From Lantana camara (lineage: Eukaryota > Streptophyta > Magnoliopsida > Lamiales > Verbenaceae), in assembly GCA_037501455.1 (NCBI GenBank), contig CM074860.1, positions 50,168,501 through 50,232,500 of the forward strand: 64,000 nucleotides of DNA, in the 5' to 3' direction. Made by a program: the position numbers and the translations under genes. Positions 12,501-24,422 of this stretch are shown in pieces (the first letter of the stretch is position 1; each line of letters opens with the position of its first letter). The notes beneath the pieces were generated by a model. It did not search any database. It saw only the letters and a program-made list of their open reading frames with translations, and had not been told where the DNA came from.

Positions 12501-13084
12501 CGGCGAAGTGGCGGCTCCGCCACCTCTCTCCAACCGCGCCTGAAAATGGCCGGTAACTCCGCCGTCGGTCATCGGTTGGTCGAGATCTTGGTACGGTTGT
12601 GACCGCGTCGTCGAGATAGTCGAAAAGCACTATCGGAACGTTGAATTCCGTCGAGAAACGAGCGAGTTTGGGTTGTTTGTGAAATCACACCTCCGGTGTG
12701 TGTGTACAGTAAAAATCGCGGGAGAGAGAGAGAGACTGGGGTCTGCTGCGTTATGGCACGCAAAACGAGGATCCGGGGTATTTATCTCGGGTTCTCGTAC
12801 GCGAAAACGGTCGGAAGAACGGGCTAACGAAGTCAGAATGGGGCAAACTCAGAGTCTACGGACTCGTTTCGATGCCCCGAACGCGTCGAAGGGGTCAAAA
12901 AGGTTGAAATCTCGATCGAACGAGGAATGACGGAAAAACCCCTAAAAAGATAAAATTGCAAACAAGCCCCTAAACTCATAAAGAGTTTAAAAGAGGGCCA
13001 CGCAAAGTATAAAATCACATAATTACACACATAAAAAGGTTAAATAGTGACGTACCTTATAAGTCGGATGATCGGGATGTTACA
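9562..13084 (-). mobile_element. Element C 3' LTR
   Basis: It is nearly identical to 14632-17919 but longer, mainly because it has four rather than three copies of the repeat around AGGAGTAATACTCGACGCC and about 150 bp more before them. One arm of the long-range stem is mutated here (GCTACGCGGT, 9685-9694; partner 10050-10059). The hairpin TCAGTC/GACTGA is at 10119-10134. A GC-rich island lies at 11690-12620, followed by a GA run near 12720. Confidence 0.9.
10405..10690 (-). repeat. Tandem repeats in LTR C (3' copy)
   Basis: Four copies of a unit containing AGGAGTAATACTCGACGCC and GAGGCTCCTTACCCA alternate with two different spacers, making a compound repeat of about 150 bp present twice. 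The 5' LTR has only three copies (15329-15520). Confidence 0.85.
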
Positions 13085-13408
13085 AACTTCCCTCCTTCAA
13101 AAGGACTTGTCCTCAGGTCCTAAGGTCAGATCTTGAACGATGCTGAAACGAATTCCACTTCAAGCTTCCGCTGCGCAACTCTGATCTAGGCGAACTGCAA
13201 TCTCTGCAAGATACTCTTCCCTTAGTTGGCATCAACTCTCTTCATAGTGACTTGTTGTCATAGAGGTCCCGCTGAGCGCTTGATCGCTGGTCACTTCAAA
13301 CTCGTTTGATCCCCACTAGGTCATTGCACCCAAAGCTCGATACCGTCGCGTCCTCGTTACTTGCAAACTGTCGTCTGGCCAGAAGTAACGCAACCGCAAC
13401 AAACAAGA

Positions 13409-13867
13409 GAGAGAATCCCTTCTCTCGACACGCAAGCGAAGGAACCCCGTCCCTCGGCACACAAAAGAGAAAACCCCGTTTCTCAACACACAAAAGAGAG
13501 AACCCCGTCTCTCAGGCACACAATTGAGAAAACCCCGTTTCTCAACACACAAAAGAGAGAACCCCATCTCTCAGGCACACAATTGAGAGAACCCCGTCTC
13601 TCAACCTAAGTCTGATTGATTCCACATCTCTCAGACAATCTAGTTCGAGAAAATCCGGCATTTCTCAAACCCTAAATCCAAGGGAATCCAGCATCCCTCG
13701 AATACCTAAGTACAAGAGAATCCAGCATCTCTCGTGCACAGAATTCAGAAAGACTCCAGCATCTTTCTGTCACGTAATATAGAGAGAATCCAACATCTCT
13801 CTAACACACAAGTAGGAAGAATTAACATCCCCCCTAGCACATAAATAGAGAGAATCAAATCTCTCTC
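13409..13867 (-). repeat. Stem-loop array in element C
   Basis: About 13 short inverted repeats occur in a row. Stem variants include GAGAGA/TCTCTC, GAGAAA/TTTCTC, GAAGGA/TCCCTC, AGAAAGA/TCTTTCT and GAGAAA/TTTCTCAAA. On the sense (minus) strand some mismatches become G-U pairs. Loop types are as in A and D. Confidence 0.88.
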
Positions 13868-14611
13868 ACTCAAGCACAAAAGCAAAATCAAAATTACAAC
13901 AATCAACAAGTATTACGATTGACAGATATAACACCTAATAACAAGACTTAATCAAATAAAGAATGCATGGATGCTCGTGCCATGAATGCATAGTGTACCG
14001 TTCACCGTAGCAACAGAGTCAAAGTTCCAATTTCCTTTGGTGGCAATTGTCCCCACTCGTAGTGATCGGAATCCTGGCCTCTAATGCAGAATTGCAGTGC
14101 TCCTCAAATTCTTAAGTGTTCTCTTAGCCTTGCTTGGTCAATCCTGCTTTAGCGTACCATCCTTGCTAACCAAGTCTAATAGAGGTTCCATAGCAGGTTT
14201 CACACCTATCTACCTACTTCCATCAAACCATTTATGAGGCTACGAACATCGCTTTGTACAAAGAAGTTAACCACAGCCCAACGTTCTATCTTACATGCAT
14301 TCACCTACAAATCACAAATTGAACGAATATCTATGCATGTTGGTCAGTGAGTGGACATATCAAGTAAGGAAAATAACTAAGAGCACCTAATTAAATGCAA
14401 CTGCAATACAAAGCTGCTAGAAATTAAAAAAAACATCAAGTAAAATGTTGCATAATCATAATCACAGCATACACACACTCATAAAAGTTCAAATCAATTC
14501 ATGCAAACAAGTCAAATGTCACGTCAAAACGGATGCAATGCACACGTATTCCTATGCCGTACGACCTAGACTGACACAACACGACCCAGAGCACCGGTTC
14601 TGAACCTGGTT

Positions 14612-14623
14612 GCTCTGATACCA
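14612..14623 (-). promoter_or_regulatory. Element C primer binding site (tRNA-iMet type)
   Basis: The plus strand reads GCTCTGATACCA, complement of TGGTATCAGAGC, eight bases from the 5' LTR. Confidence 0.9.
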
Positions 14624-14631
14624 CTTATAGA

Positions 14632-17600
14632 TGTAACACCCTGCACGTGAGGCGCCACATCCCCCGCACTATGACCCGACACGTGTACGAAATGGAGAGT
14701 CCACACACGCACCAAGTCACAGCGAACGGGTGACAAACGAAAACGCACACACTAGCTAGGCGGTACCTAACCCTGTACAAAAGAAAATATGCGAAGCCTG
14801 ACAATGGAAGTAGTACGAAATGCCAACTTTCAAAAACTTTTACGCACCAAACATACAACGCAGTACATACATTAGAATCAAATATACGGGTTCAACTAGT
14901 CCAGCAAACCTGTCCTAACATGCCCCGAATGGTCACACATCAAAACGGGTTCAACTAATTCGAGCACCTGTCCTAACCTGTCCCGAATTCCAAACATTCA
15001 ACTCATAATTTCAAACCTGTACAAAACATATCTTATACGAAATTTACAAATTATAAATCAGAACAAAATACTTAACAAACTGAAACGTGCAGACACAGAC
15101 TCAAAAGACACGACACACCACCGCCTAGCACGAACTCCAACGATCTTCAAAGCAAAGCCTGCAAACTAAAAACATAAAAGGGGAGGGGTCAGTCCAAAGA
15201 CTGAGCGAGGGGCTACACGCACACGCGTATATACATATATATAGAGCACAACACATATCAAAGAGGGGGAGTTCGTGAACCAGGGCGTGGTTTTTGCATT
15301 CTAAAATATTTCTCAGGTGATACTAGATGTAGGAGTAATACTCGACGCCCCGAGGCTCCTTACCCATAATCACTGGGGCCCAAACAAAGCAGAGTTAAAC
15401 CATCAAATCAGAGGGGAAATGTGCACAGGAGTAATACTCGACGCCCCGAGGCTCCTTACCCACATCCCGATGATCATGCACAGGAGTAATACTCGACGCC
15501 CCGAGGCTCCTTACCCATAATCACCAGGCCCCCAAACAAAGCAGAGTCGGAAACATACCAGAATCAGAGGCACAACAAGGTCCAAGGCAAGCGCAAATCA
15601 TATCCGGAGGCATATCATATCAGTAGTCAAAGCATAGGCATAACCATAGCATATTCATAATCCTATCATATCAGATCCTAGCATAATCAGATTCTAGAAC
15701 ATAAATCATATCAGGCGTATCCATAGGGCTTATATTCACATTATTTCATATCAATTCATATATTGCTCATTTACAAAGCAATCAAATTAAATTCACATAT
15801 AACATTTCATAAATTTATACGTATTACAAAGCCAAACAAATCATATAATAAAATGCTACAAATTCTATTTAAAGATCACGAAGTTAAATATCAAATTCCA
15901 ATTTACGTGATTAACATATTTATTTACTAAGTGACAAATTAAAGTTCAATTAATTCAAATCACGCAAGTTCACAAGTCACATTTCATATAAAAGCATGTG
16001 GTACGAGAACAAACAAATGATATAATAACATGTTTCGAATTTCATTTAAATCTCACGAAATTACATATTAAATCCTAACCATGCTAAGTTCATATAATTC
16101 ATTCATGGCATACCAAATTCATATCTGTACAATTAACTATTTTTAAATACAAAAGTTCCTAATTAAATCTCATAAGTTTCACATAAGTCATATATCAAAT
16201 TCATTTGTCACACAACAATTCATTTATCACAAAACGGATTCAATTAACAAGGTCTACCTAATTAAATCAAATAAATTCATATCATTTCCAAAATTACACA
16301 TACACCCTTTTTAAATTAGACACTTAGCTCAATTAGACCAAAACGGGATTCAAATTGCGAATTACAATGTTCATATTTGTCACATTTCATATCACACATG
16401 ATTTCTTACATAACGGAATACATTTCAATCGGCAATTCAAGCATATGACAATTAATTTACAATTAGAACAATTAATCAAATAATTCTCAAATACACAAAT
16501 AAATTTGTAGAAAATAAACTGAGTGTCCGAATGACGAACGGAAAGTGGTGTTGGACTCACCACAACGAGGCGGACATTCTGTCTGAAGCCCGCCGGATCG
16601 CCGCCACTGTAGCTGCCGGAATAGTGGTCGGCCGCCGCCGGAACGTGCCGGAAAAATCCCAAAAAATCACCCGTGCAAGGATTCGTTGTGCTCAATCCAA
16701 TTCCTCGATCAATTTCTGCAAATTCCAAACCCAAAGTCTCCAATTTAAAAACCAAGAATACGAAAACCCTAAAATCTTCAAACTTCAATTACTTTTAAAC
16801 CAGTGAACCAAAGTGAGATCCGAAAGAGGCATCGGCTTACCCTTGACGAGCTTTACGAAAGCCCTAAGCTTTCTCGCCGGAAAAATCCTCGGAGGTGGCG
16901 CCACCGGTGCGCCTCCACTGTGCCGCCGCGAACCGCCGCCAAACGGTAAAATCTGGAGTCGAGCAAATGGGGTTTACTAATTCTCGTCGTTCCGAACAAC
17001 TTTCGTGAAGGGCCCGAGGCCAAAAGATTGCCGAAAAAGGCCCCCGTTGAGCTCCGAAGTTTCTGCCGCCGCACGCCACCCGGAACCACCACCTACGGCC
17101 AGAAATGGGTGAAAACGATGCCGGAAATGGACTCAGGGGGTCGGAAAACCTTGGAAAACACTAACCTTGGTCGGAAAAGGTCGCCGGAACGCCGTCGTGA
17201 CACTGTTCACGCGGCGGCGGCGGCGTGAGCTTCAGGCGTCGCGTGCGCCGCCAACGTCATCCACTGCGCCGGAGGCCCTTCTCTCTGGGTGTGTGGCGCG
17301 TGTCGCCGGAGGTCGCCGGAAGCCGCCGCGGGAGGGCGGCGAAGTGGTGGCTCCGCCACCTCTCTCCAGCCGCGCCTGAAAATGGCCGGTAACTCCGCCA
17401 TCGGTCGTCGGTTGGTCGAGATCTTGGTACGGTTGTGACCGCATCGTCGAGATAGTCGAAAAGCACTTTCGGAACGTCGAATTCCGTCGAGAAACGAGCG
17501 AGTTTGGGTTGTGTGTGAAATCACACCTCCGGTGTGTGTGTACAGTAAAAATCGCGGGAGAGAGAGAGAGACTGAGGTCTGCTGCGTTATGGCACGCAAA

Positions 17601-17919
17601 ACAAGGATCCGGGGTATTTATCTCGGGTCCTCGTACTCTAAAACTGTCAGAAGAACGGGCTAATGAAGTCAGAATGGGGCAAACTCAGAGTCTACGGACT
17701 CGTTTCGATGCCCCAAACGCGTTGAGGGGTCAAAAAGGTCGAAATGTCGATAGAACGAGGAATGACCGAAAAACCCCTAAAAAGATAAAATTGCAAACAA
17801 GCCCCTAAACTCATAAAGAGTTTAAAAGAGGGCCACGCAAAGCATAAAATCACATAATTAAACACATAAAAAGGTTAAATAGTGACGTACCTTATAAGTC
17901 GGATGATCGGGATGTTACA
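14632..17919 (-). mobile_element. Element C 5' LTR
   Basis: A 3288-bp LTR from TGTAACACCC to GATGTTACA. Intact long-range stem arms are GCTAGGCGGT (14755-14764) and ACCGCCTAGC (15120-15129), with the hairpin TCAGTC/GACTGA at 15189-15204 and a TATA-like run near 15230. The GC-rich island spans about 16540-17450. Confidence 0.9.
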
Positions 17920-17924
17920 GACCT

Positions 17925-18446
17925 CCCTCCTTGTTTCAGCTCGGTGAACTCCCTCAACCCGTGGGTACAGGAAGATGGAGGAATGAACTTGTTTCTAAAC
18001 TCACGTATAAAGACCTCCCACGTGATAGCTGTACCAGAAGCCTCTAAGACTATCTGAGTGCTCTCCCACCAGGAGTAAGCCTCGCCCTGAATCAAAGTAT
18101 GTGTGCAGCGGGCCTTCTCCTGAGAATCACAAGGGATGAGCTGCCAAATCCTCTCAACTTCTTTCAACCACGTCTCCGCCTGAATATCATCGCCTTTGTA
18201 AAACTTAGGAGGTTGCTGATTCTGAAATTCCCAAAGTATGGCAGAAATAGGGTTCTCTTGGGGTGCTAGTGGTGCAGGTGGTGCTGGAGGAACCTGTTCT
18301 TGAAGCCTCTGATCAATTAACCCAACCACTGCATTCATAAAATCTTGTGGCTGAGCAGGAGGGGGTGGAGGATCACGAGGAGAATAATTATGGCGATGTC
18401 TCCTATGTCCAGGAGAATGCTCATGGCGAGGTCTACCTCGAGGCAT
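17925..18446 (-). pseudogene. gag: Gag of element B, N-terminal half
   Basis: This is the N-terminal half of the Ty3/gypsy Gag continued at 9561-9001. It begins with an arginine- and histidine-rich stretch (MPRGRPRHEHSPGHRRHRH), a proline-rich linker, then the capsid region with FYKGDDIQAETWLKEVERIW and GEAYSWWEST, very like the gypsy gag at 36767. The ATG at 18446 follows TTACAGG at the same relative place as the start used in the gypsy element. The frame is interrupted only by element C at codon 175. Confidence 0.85.
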
Positions 18447-18615
18447 CCTGTAATTGAGACACTAGATATGCATGTTGGATTAGAGGATGCTAATGAACAT
18501 AATTAGGATCAAGATCATAAAATGCAAATGAAATCCATAGTTCACATAATTCATCAAATTCAAATAGATTCAAGTAGTTCCAAATGAAATGCAAGACTCG
18601 CAATTTATCAAATAA

Positions 18616-18635
18616 TCCTATGCCGTTCGACCTAG
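18616..18635 (-). other. Conserved leader palindrome of element B
   Basis: The minus strand reads CTAGGTCGAACGGCATAGGA, a variant of the block shared by A, C, D, G and the gypsy element, 43 nt inside the primer site. Confidence 0.65.
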
Positions 18636-18677
18636 ACTTGACACGACACGACACTAGAACCTCGGTTTTGCAATCGG

Positions 18678-18689
18678 GCTCTGATACCA
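18678..18689 (-). promoter_or_regulatory. Element B primer binding site (tRNA-iMet type)
   Basis: GCTCTGATACCA on the plus strand, complement of the iMet site, seven bases from the 5' LTR. Confidence 0.9.
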
Positions 18690-18696
18690 CTTAAGA

Positions 18697-21668
18697 TGTA
18701 GCACCCCTATACATAGAGATGCCACACCCCCGCACTATAGGCTTATCCACATACGAAATGGATACTCCGTACATGAACTAACCTATAGCGAACGAGTGAC
18801 AAATAAAAGAACCAAGCAAGCTAGGCGGGACTAGACCCTAAATGAATTAAAGCCAACATAGGAATCTCAAAAGCGGAAGCATAACATTATTATTTCACCA
18901 TATGTCAAATATCCAAAAGCTCATCATATCAATACATCATCATCACTTATATTATACATGCAAAAATCTCCGATTACTAACAATAACCATAACATGCTAA
19001 ATCCGGAAATATCACTATCAATATCATGAAAATGTATGAAGTGCTAGACTCAGCTGGATGACCTGACACGACTCTGACTCCCGCCTAGCACACGACCGCG
19101 ACAACCTGAAAGGTGGAGGCGTCAGTCTATGGAAGACTGTGTGAGGGGCATAAATATATTAGCGCAGATAACATGCAAGTTATAACCTCGGGTAAGGTTT
19201 TATAACTAAAGATAATATAAGTTCAAGAATAATATAGAACTCGCCCGAGATTACAACTATCAAGTTTAACACGTTAATCACTTTTATTCCAACAATCAAT
19301 GGCCCTGGCGAGGGGCGTGCACGATTTCCAACCAACCCGGACAGTGAACAAAGATTACATTTTCACTTAATTAAGTTATCACACAAATCATTAAAGTGCA
19401 CACGATCAATAACACGAACTCCATTTTCTCCAATGGTGGTGGGTTTGCAAGGCCCTAACCACCCACGGTAACACGGTGTACGTCGGGAACATGACTCCCA
19501 CGTACGGGACTCCTTCCTCCACCAATCCTCCTGGTAGGTTCAGGGTTCATCCCCACGGTAAGAGAGATGTCTAAGAGTTACCCGTCAGCCCTATGCATTC
19601 CCGGTTGGCTCAAACACTAACTCTCGGGCCCACGGTGCACAGTACATGAATACTCGCCAAAACACAATCACGGTAACATGACTTGCTTTTCATGAACACG
19701 GTTTACTTTCAAAGAACACGATTTGAGAGCTTTGGAAAGATTATAGCTATATATATACATTTTGGCCGAAATTCAAGTAAAGGTTATACGGGTTCTAAGT
19801 AGCCAGTAGTTAAACCTCACCTTTACCGAAAAAATACGAGCAAAATCACGGTCTACGGCCCTGCTCCTCGTCACGAGAAGCTGGGCTGTGCAAGAAATAC
19901 ATGTGTATACGTGAGACATGACTCTAAATGGACCAAATAGGACGAACGGCAAAAAAATGCAACGAGACAACGAGAAATGAACAATGAACAATGTGGCATG
20001 AAAAAATCTTGTTTTAGCATGTATTCAATCATATAATAGCACTTTGGGATCAAAGAAATCATTGGAGCAAAATGTGACATTAATGCAGAAAATTTTCAAC
20101 ATGCGCATGTTGTATTCAAATGAGCATAACTCCTTCATCGGAATGAATTTTAACGAACCGTAAAATTTCTAGAAAACTAGACAAACATATCTTTACAAAA
20201 ATGTAAGGCTCACATTCTAATTCATCCCGAGCAAATACCAGATTTCGTTTGAATATGACCCAAAGCAGAAAATTTCCTGCAGCGCTAGTAGTGAAAGATG
20301 ATCGTCGTTCCCTTATCAAACGAAGTCGAAACGATCTGAAAATTGGTGGAAATACTTATAACATACCCAGAAATACCCCCGTAAAACATTTTTAAAAACT
20401 TCCACCATTTAGTCCCCCTGATCAAGCCAAAACCGAAATATAAAAACAGGGGACAACAGGGGATGTTACTATTTTTCTCGGGGTTCAAATCAATTCGGAT
20501 TGACACCAATTTTTGCAGAGAACATCTATACTATATCAAGAATATCCTCATAAAACAGTTTTGAAAATTTTCAACTCAACAAGCCACAATTCGATTTTAA
20601 ATTGGGTTAACGCAGATTCGCCACAGTTTGGCGGCACCAAATTAAAACGGCCATAACTCACAAACGAAAATAGATATTGACGAACCGTAAAAAGGAGAGT
20701 GTTCTACACTTCAAATATTTAATACAGTAGAAAAACCCGAGCAATTGGAACAGGGAAAGGGAGTCGGAAAAACAGGGGATGGCTTCGGCAACAAAACACA
20801 AACACTCAAAACTCCATCACAAACACATTAAAATGCAAGAATTCAGGGAATAAGCATGTGTACATGATTAAGGTACCATAAATTCCATATAAACACTTGA
20901 ATTACTCAAGAACATCAAGAATTTTCCACTTTCAAGCTTATACCCCAAATCATCACATAAGCTTACTTTCTTCAAGAATTGATAACTCAAATCATGATAT
21001 AATCATATATTCATGTAACAAACATCAAATACTCCATTTATTTCATAATTTACTAAACCCTAGCTTCCATGAAAATCATCAAAAGATTATATAATCAAGC
21101 TTACAGTGTCTTGAATGAAAAGAGATGGAAAAGGAGATGATTGAGCTTCAAGATATGCAAATTCCTTGGAAATTTTTAGCTGGAAGATGATGATTCCCCA
21201 ATTTTTCTTTTCTTCTTGATGTCTCGTGAATGTGGAGCAAGGAAGCAAGAGATTTGTATGAAATTGGTGAAAATGAGATAAAATGGAAGAATATGGAAGC
21301 TTATTACGTGATTCATGCTTTGAAATTAATGCAATGTTTGAAATTGCAATTTAGTCCCTCAATGGTGTAAGTTAGGCAATTACGGATAAAAGGTTTGAGA
21401 ATTGATCAATTAAATCCAAGGAAATAAAGATGCAATTTGGTCCTTGAATTTTAAGGAAAGATCATTTACGAGCAAATTGACACTTAATTCATATTCGGCA
21501 ATTAAATCGTTTCCGGCAATTATTTCACGTAACAATTATTTTTCAAGTCATGAAATAATTTCTCAATTTGATATGAATTTATAAAATTCCATGAAAGTGT
21601 GCTAAGATATAATTTATAAAATTACAATGAAACGTGAGAAATTAATATATAAAAACCGGGGCGCTACA
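18697..21668 (-). mobile_element. Element B 5' LTR, 2972 bp
   Basis: It runs from TGTAGCACCCC to GGGGCGCTACA, ends like those of the gypsy element at 33834. It carries a perfect 11-bp long-range inverted repeat (GCTAGGCGGGA 18820-18830, TCCCGCCTAGC 19079-19089) and the hairpin CAGTCT/AGACTG (19123-19139). The remainder is AT-rich without clear coding. No second copy is in the window. Confidence 0.8.
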
Positions 21669-23300
21669 ATAATAATTTCATGGAATGGTGTGATCATGTT
21701 CATATGCTCAATTACTCAAACGAATTCAATTCATATATAGAGAACGAGTTCAAACAATCAAGTTTAAGCAAGTAAAGACCAATGAGTGTCACATAAGAGT
21801 ATAAATACCAATTAAGTAATCATATAATTCATATAATTCATATACGAGAGCCAAAGGGGTGAAAGGAAAGCAAGAAGAACGGTTTTAGCGAAGTTTGGGA
21901 AAAGCTGACAGTTTTCGGGGATGTACAAGCACTAGGAAAATGAGAATATCTTGAGTTCTAGAAGTTTAAATGGAGTTTTGTTTGTTTTATATGAAAGTAG
22001 ACACACATACCTTTAAAATGGTATGTGGCTCGACTTGTGGTTCAAAGCGAGATGAAAATGGTGTAGACCCGAAGTTGGGTGAAAGCAGATTGTCGGTAAT
22101 ATGGGGACACCAAAAAGAATTGATTGTATCTCACAAAAGAGAAAGTATAATGAGGTGATTCCAATTGGAGATTTTTCTAGACTTCAAAAGGCTTCCAATG
22201 GTTCAAAACTCAGGTCAATCAGAGGTCGTATGAGGGAGTACTCGCCCGGGGAAAATACAAGTCAAAATCTACCCGGCCGGGGAAAAAAAGAGTGCAGAAA
22301 ACTCTCTGGACTAAAGTACCCGCCCCGGGTACTTTTTAGTACAAAAAACTACCCGCCCGGGTAGTCCTTCTAGGTAAGAAAAACGTAGCAGAACAGGGGA
22401 AACTCGTGGGAGGAAAAAACCAATCAACCAAATCACCTCAAACCTCAACCAAAAGCACCCAAAACATCAAACAACATGCATACACTCATAATATGTCATT
22501 TAGGCCACTTATAATCCAAAGAAACATGCTTAGATTCACAAATACTCATCCAACCAACCCTCAAATATACCATAGTTATGAATGCATCGAAGTTCAAGTA
22601 AAACATGTCATATATGCACGAGATTAGCTTAAATTCATCACATAAACTTCAAAACATGTCATGAAATCCAAGGAAGGTGAAAGCCCTAGCTTAAACTCAC
22701 TTTCATCAAATATACAAATTTCTACCATACCTTGAAAATGGAAGAAAAACGGAAAGGAAGAAGAGATGGTCTTGGAGTGAATTCCTTGAAGAAAAGATGG
22801 AAGAAAGCTTGAATCTCTTGTTGTCTTGTGAATTGAAATGAAAGAGGGGGTGAAAGAGATGTCTTGCCCGTGTTCTTGATTCTTGGAAGATGAAGATGAA
22901 ATGAAAAATGTATGTATAGGTGTTTTTATATAGATATATCTATCAAGTGGGAGAAAAAGGAAGAAATTGCACTTTGGTCCTTATGAAATTGAAGAGAATG
23001 CAATTATGTATGAAATGTTATGCATATGACAAATCAATTCTCATCAAATTATCAATCAAGTACCAAACATCTCCAAGAGGGGCATTTAAGGACAATTAAG
23101 TAAAATTCTTACAAATATACGAATAATTAAACACTTAGGCATGCTCGGGAAAATTAAATAACATAAACCCCTAAAAGAAATCGCGAAAGAAAGGTTTAAA
23201 TCACACAATTAAATCAATAAAAGGGATTAAATAGACCTAACCCTCAAAACTCTCACGTGTGGCGCGTGTACCTGTACAGTCGAGAAGTTGGGGTGTCACA
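21669..23300 (-). mobile_element. LTR H, right part
   Basis: It resumes LTR H after element B and ends GGGGTGTCACA. The stretch 21950-22230 is clearly related to LTR F at 62920-63190 (for example GAGTTTTGTTTNTT and TTCTAGACTTCAA). Between them the two LTRs carry different palindrome clusters; here it is TACCCG-SCCGGGTA (22236-22364). To the right it abuts the LTR of G. Confidence 0.7.
22236..22364 (-). repeat. Palindrome cluster CTACCCGCCCGGGTAG in LTR H
   Basis: Four copies of a GC-rich, mostly self-complementary motif: around 22238-22251, 22270-22282, 22316-22332 (GTACCCGCCCCGGGTAC) and 22349-22364 (CTACCCGCCCGGGTAG). Confidence 0.8.
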
Positions 23301-24226
23301 ATGGGTAAGGATACCCGGGTGGGCAAGGGTCGTCGGGTTAAACCTGTGTATGATTCCATTTGAGGTATTTATGCGCGACTCGTGGTGGTTGAGGAGCGTG
23401 ATACTTTGAGCCCTCGGTGAATAACTGGGGAAGGCACAATGTGGAATTGCTACCCCATGTGTATATGTAATGTAGGTGGAGAGGGTTTGATTCCCCAAAC
23501 ACCACGGCTTTTGGGGTTGGATTTGGTTTATGATTTTAGTTTTATGTTATGTTTTGAGGAGTAAGGGGAGGTCCGTTCTCGCCGAACATATGTTTATGTT
23601 TAGTTTGATGGATTGTGAATCGGGTTAGGATTTATTTACGTATTATATGTTGTGCTTTTGAAAACATTTTGGTATGCAAAAATCTTAGCTCGATTCATGG
23701 CCATCACCTTTGATAATTGCTTTGCTCTATACATATTTAGGTGTGGGTGTGCGTTTAGCCCCCTCATGTAGTCGAGTTTAGACTTACCCTCCATTTTCCT
23801 ACCTTCAGTTGTAGGTTACCTTGAGCTAGGCGGGGAAGTACTTTAAGTCGTGTAGTACTCTCGAGTCTAGGTCAAGTTGCATACATATTTCCAGCTTTTG
23901 GATACTCATATTACGTATTTGATATTTGGCATGTATTTTTTGGAGATTTATGAATACTTCATGTATATACTCGATCTTTTGGGCCGTGAGGCCATGTATA
24001 TGTTAATGTATATGTTATATGTTGAGCTCTTTTGATCTTTCTTGTTGCTTCCACATATTTGTATATTTCTTTCGCGCTCTCTATTCGAGTTCTAGCCCCG
24101 CTTGGCCTAGAGAGTGTGTGCAGGTCCCCGTTCGTTTAGACTTGGGCTCATGTATGGAAGTCCATTTCATATGTGGGTTCTGGTTTAGGTGCGGGGATGT
24201 GGTGGCCCACCGCTCCGGGCGTCACA
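23301..24226 (+). mobile_element. Element G 5' LTR, 3' portion
   Basis: A plus-strand LTR end: the last 926 bp, truncated on the left by LTR H, finishing in GGGCGTCACA right before a primer site. The long-range stem is present as CTAGGCGGGG (23826-23835) with CCCCGCTTGG (24096-24105), which pair fully if two G-U pairs are allowed. A weak hairpin AGTC/GACT lies at 23770-23784. Confidence 0.8.
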
Positions 24227-24234
24227 TCCTAAAG

Positions 24235-24247
24235 TGGTATCAGAGCT
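24235..24247 (+). promoter_or_regulatory. Element G primer binding site (tRNA-iMet type)
   Basis: TGGTATCAGAGCT lies eight bases after the LTR end. The leader palindrome CTAGGTCGTACGACATAGGA follows at 24290-24309. Confidence 0.92.
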
Positions 24248-24422
24248 CTCGGTTGTAAAACCGGAGCTCGAGAGTCCAGTTGGGTTTGTCTAGGTCGTAC
24301 GACATAGGACAACGTGGTTGTGTGACTTCATGTGCTTAATAGTTTATCTTTTGTTAATTGTGCACATGAACATGTACTGACCCGCACGCATATGAATTGC
24401 AATCTCTTCATTTTACAGGAAT

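Larger units (their letters stand above)
13085..14631 (-). mobile_element. Element C non-coding interior
   Basis: On the minus strand this has: primer site (14612-14623), leader palindrome (about 14550-14569), tail block (13968-14007), stem-loop array (13409-13867), a conserved block with TCAGAGTTGCGCAGCGGAAG near 13165-13185, hairpin (13102-13121, one mismatch) and polypurine tract (13085-13098). No gag or pol remains. Confidence 0.85.
9562..17919 (-). mobile_element. Element C, LARD-like, inserted in gag of B
   Basis: An 8358-bp minus-strand element starts with TGTAACACCC and ends with GATGTTACA. It is flanked by GACTT (9557-9561) and GACCT (17920-17924), a 5-bp target duplication with one transition. 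LTRs of 3523 and 3288 bp enclose an interior of 1547 bp with no coding sequence. Confidence 0.9.
8797..21668 (-). mobile_element. Element B, gag-only gypsy-type element with C inside it
   Basis: Minus-strand order is 5' LTR (18697-21668), primer site, gag, conserved non-coding tail, then a sudden end. Gag is split by element C. No protease, reverse transcriptase or integrase follows gag; the frame ends at the tail block seen also in A, C, D and I. The 3' LTR is missing except possibly TG at 8797. The flanks ATAAT at 8792-8796 and 21669-21673 look like a target duplication, so the LTR was probably lost after insertion. Confidence 0.65.

Noticed and set aside
11533..12630. Many overlapping frames of 70-130 codons in the GC-rich island (also 16387-17599, 54187-55328)
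   Set aside because: High GC removes stops on both strands. The frames are broken differently in sister LTRs and show no domain.
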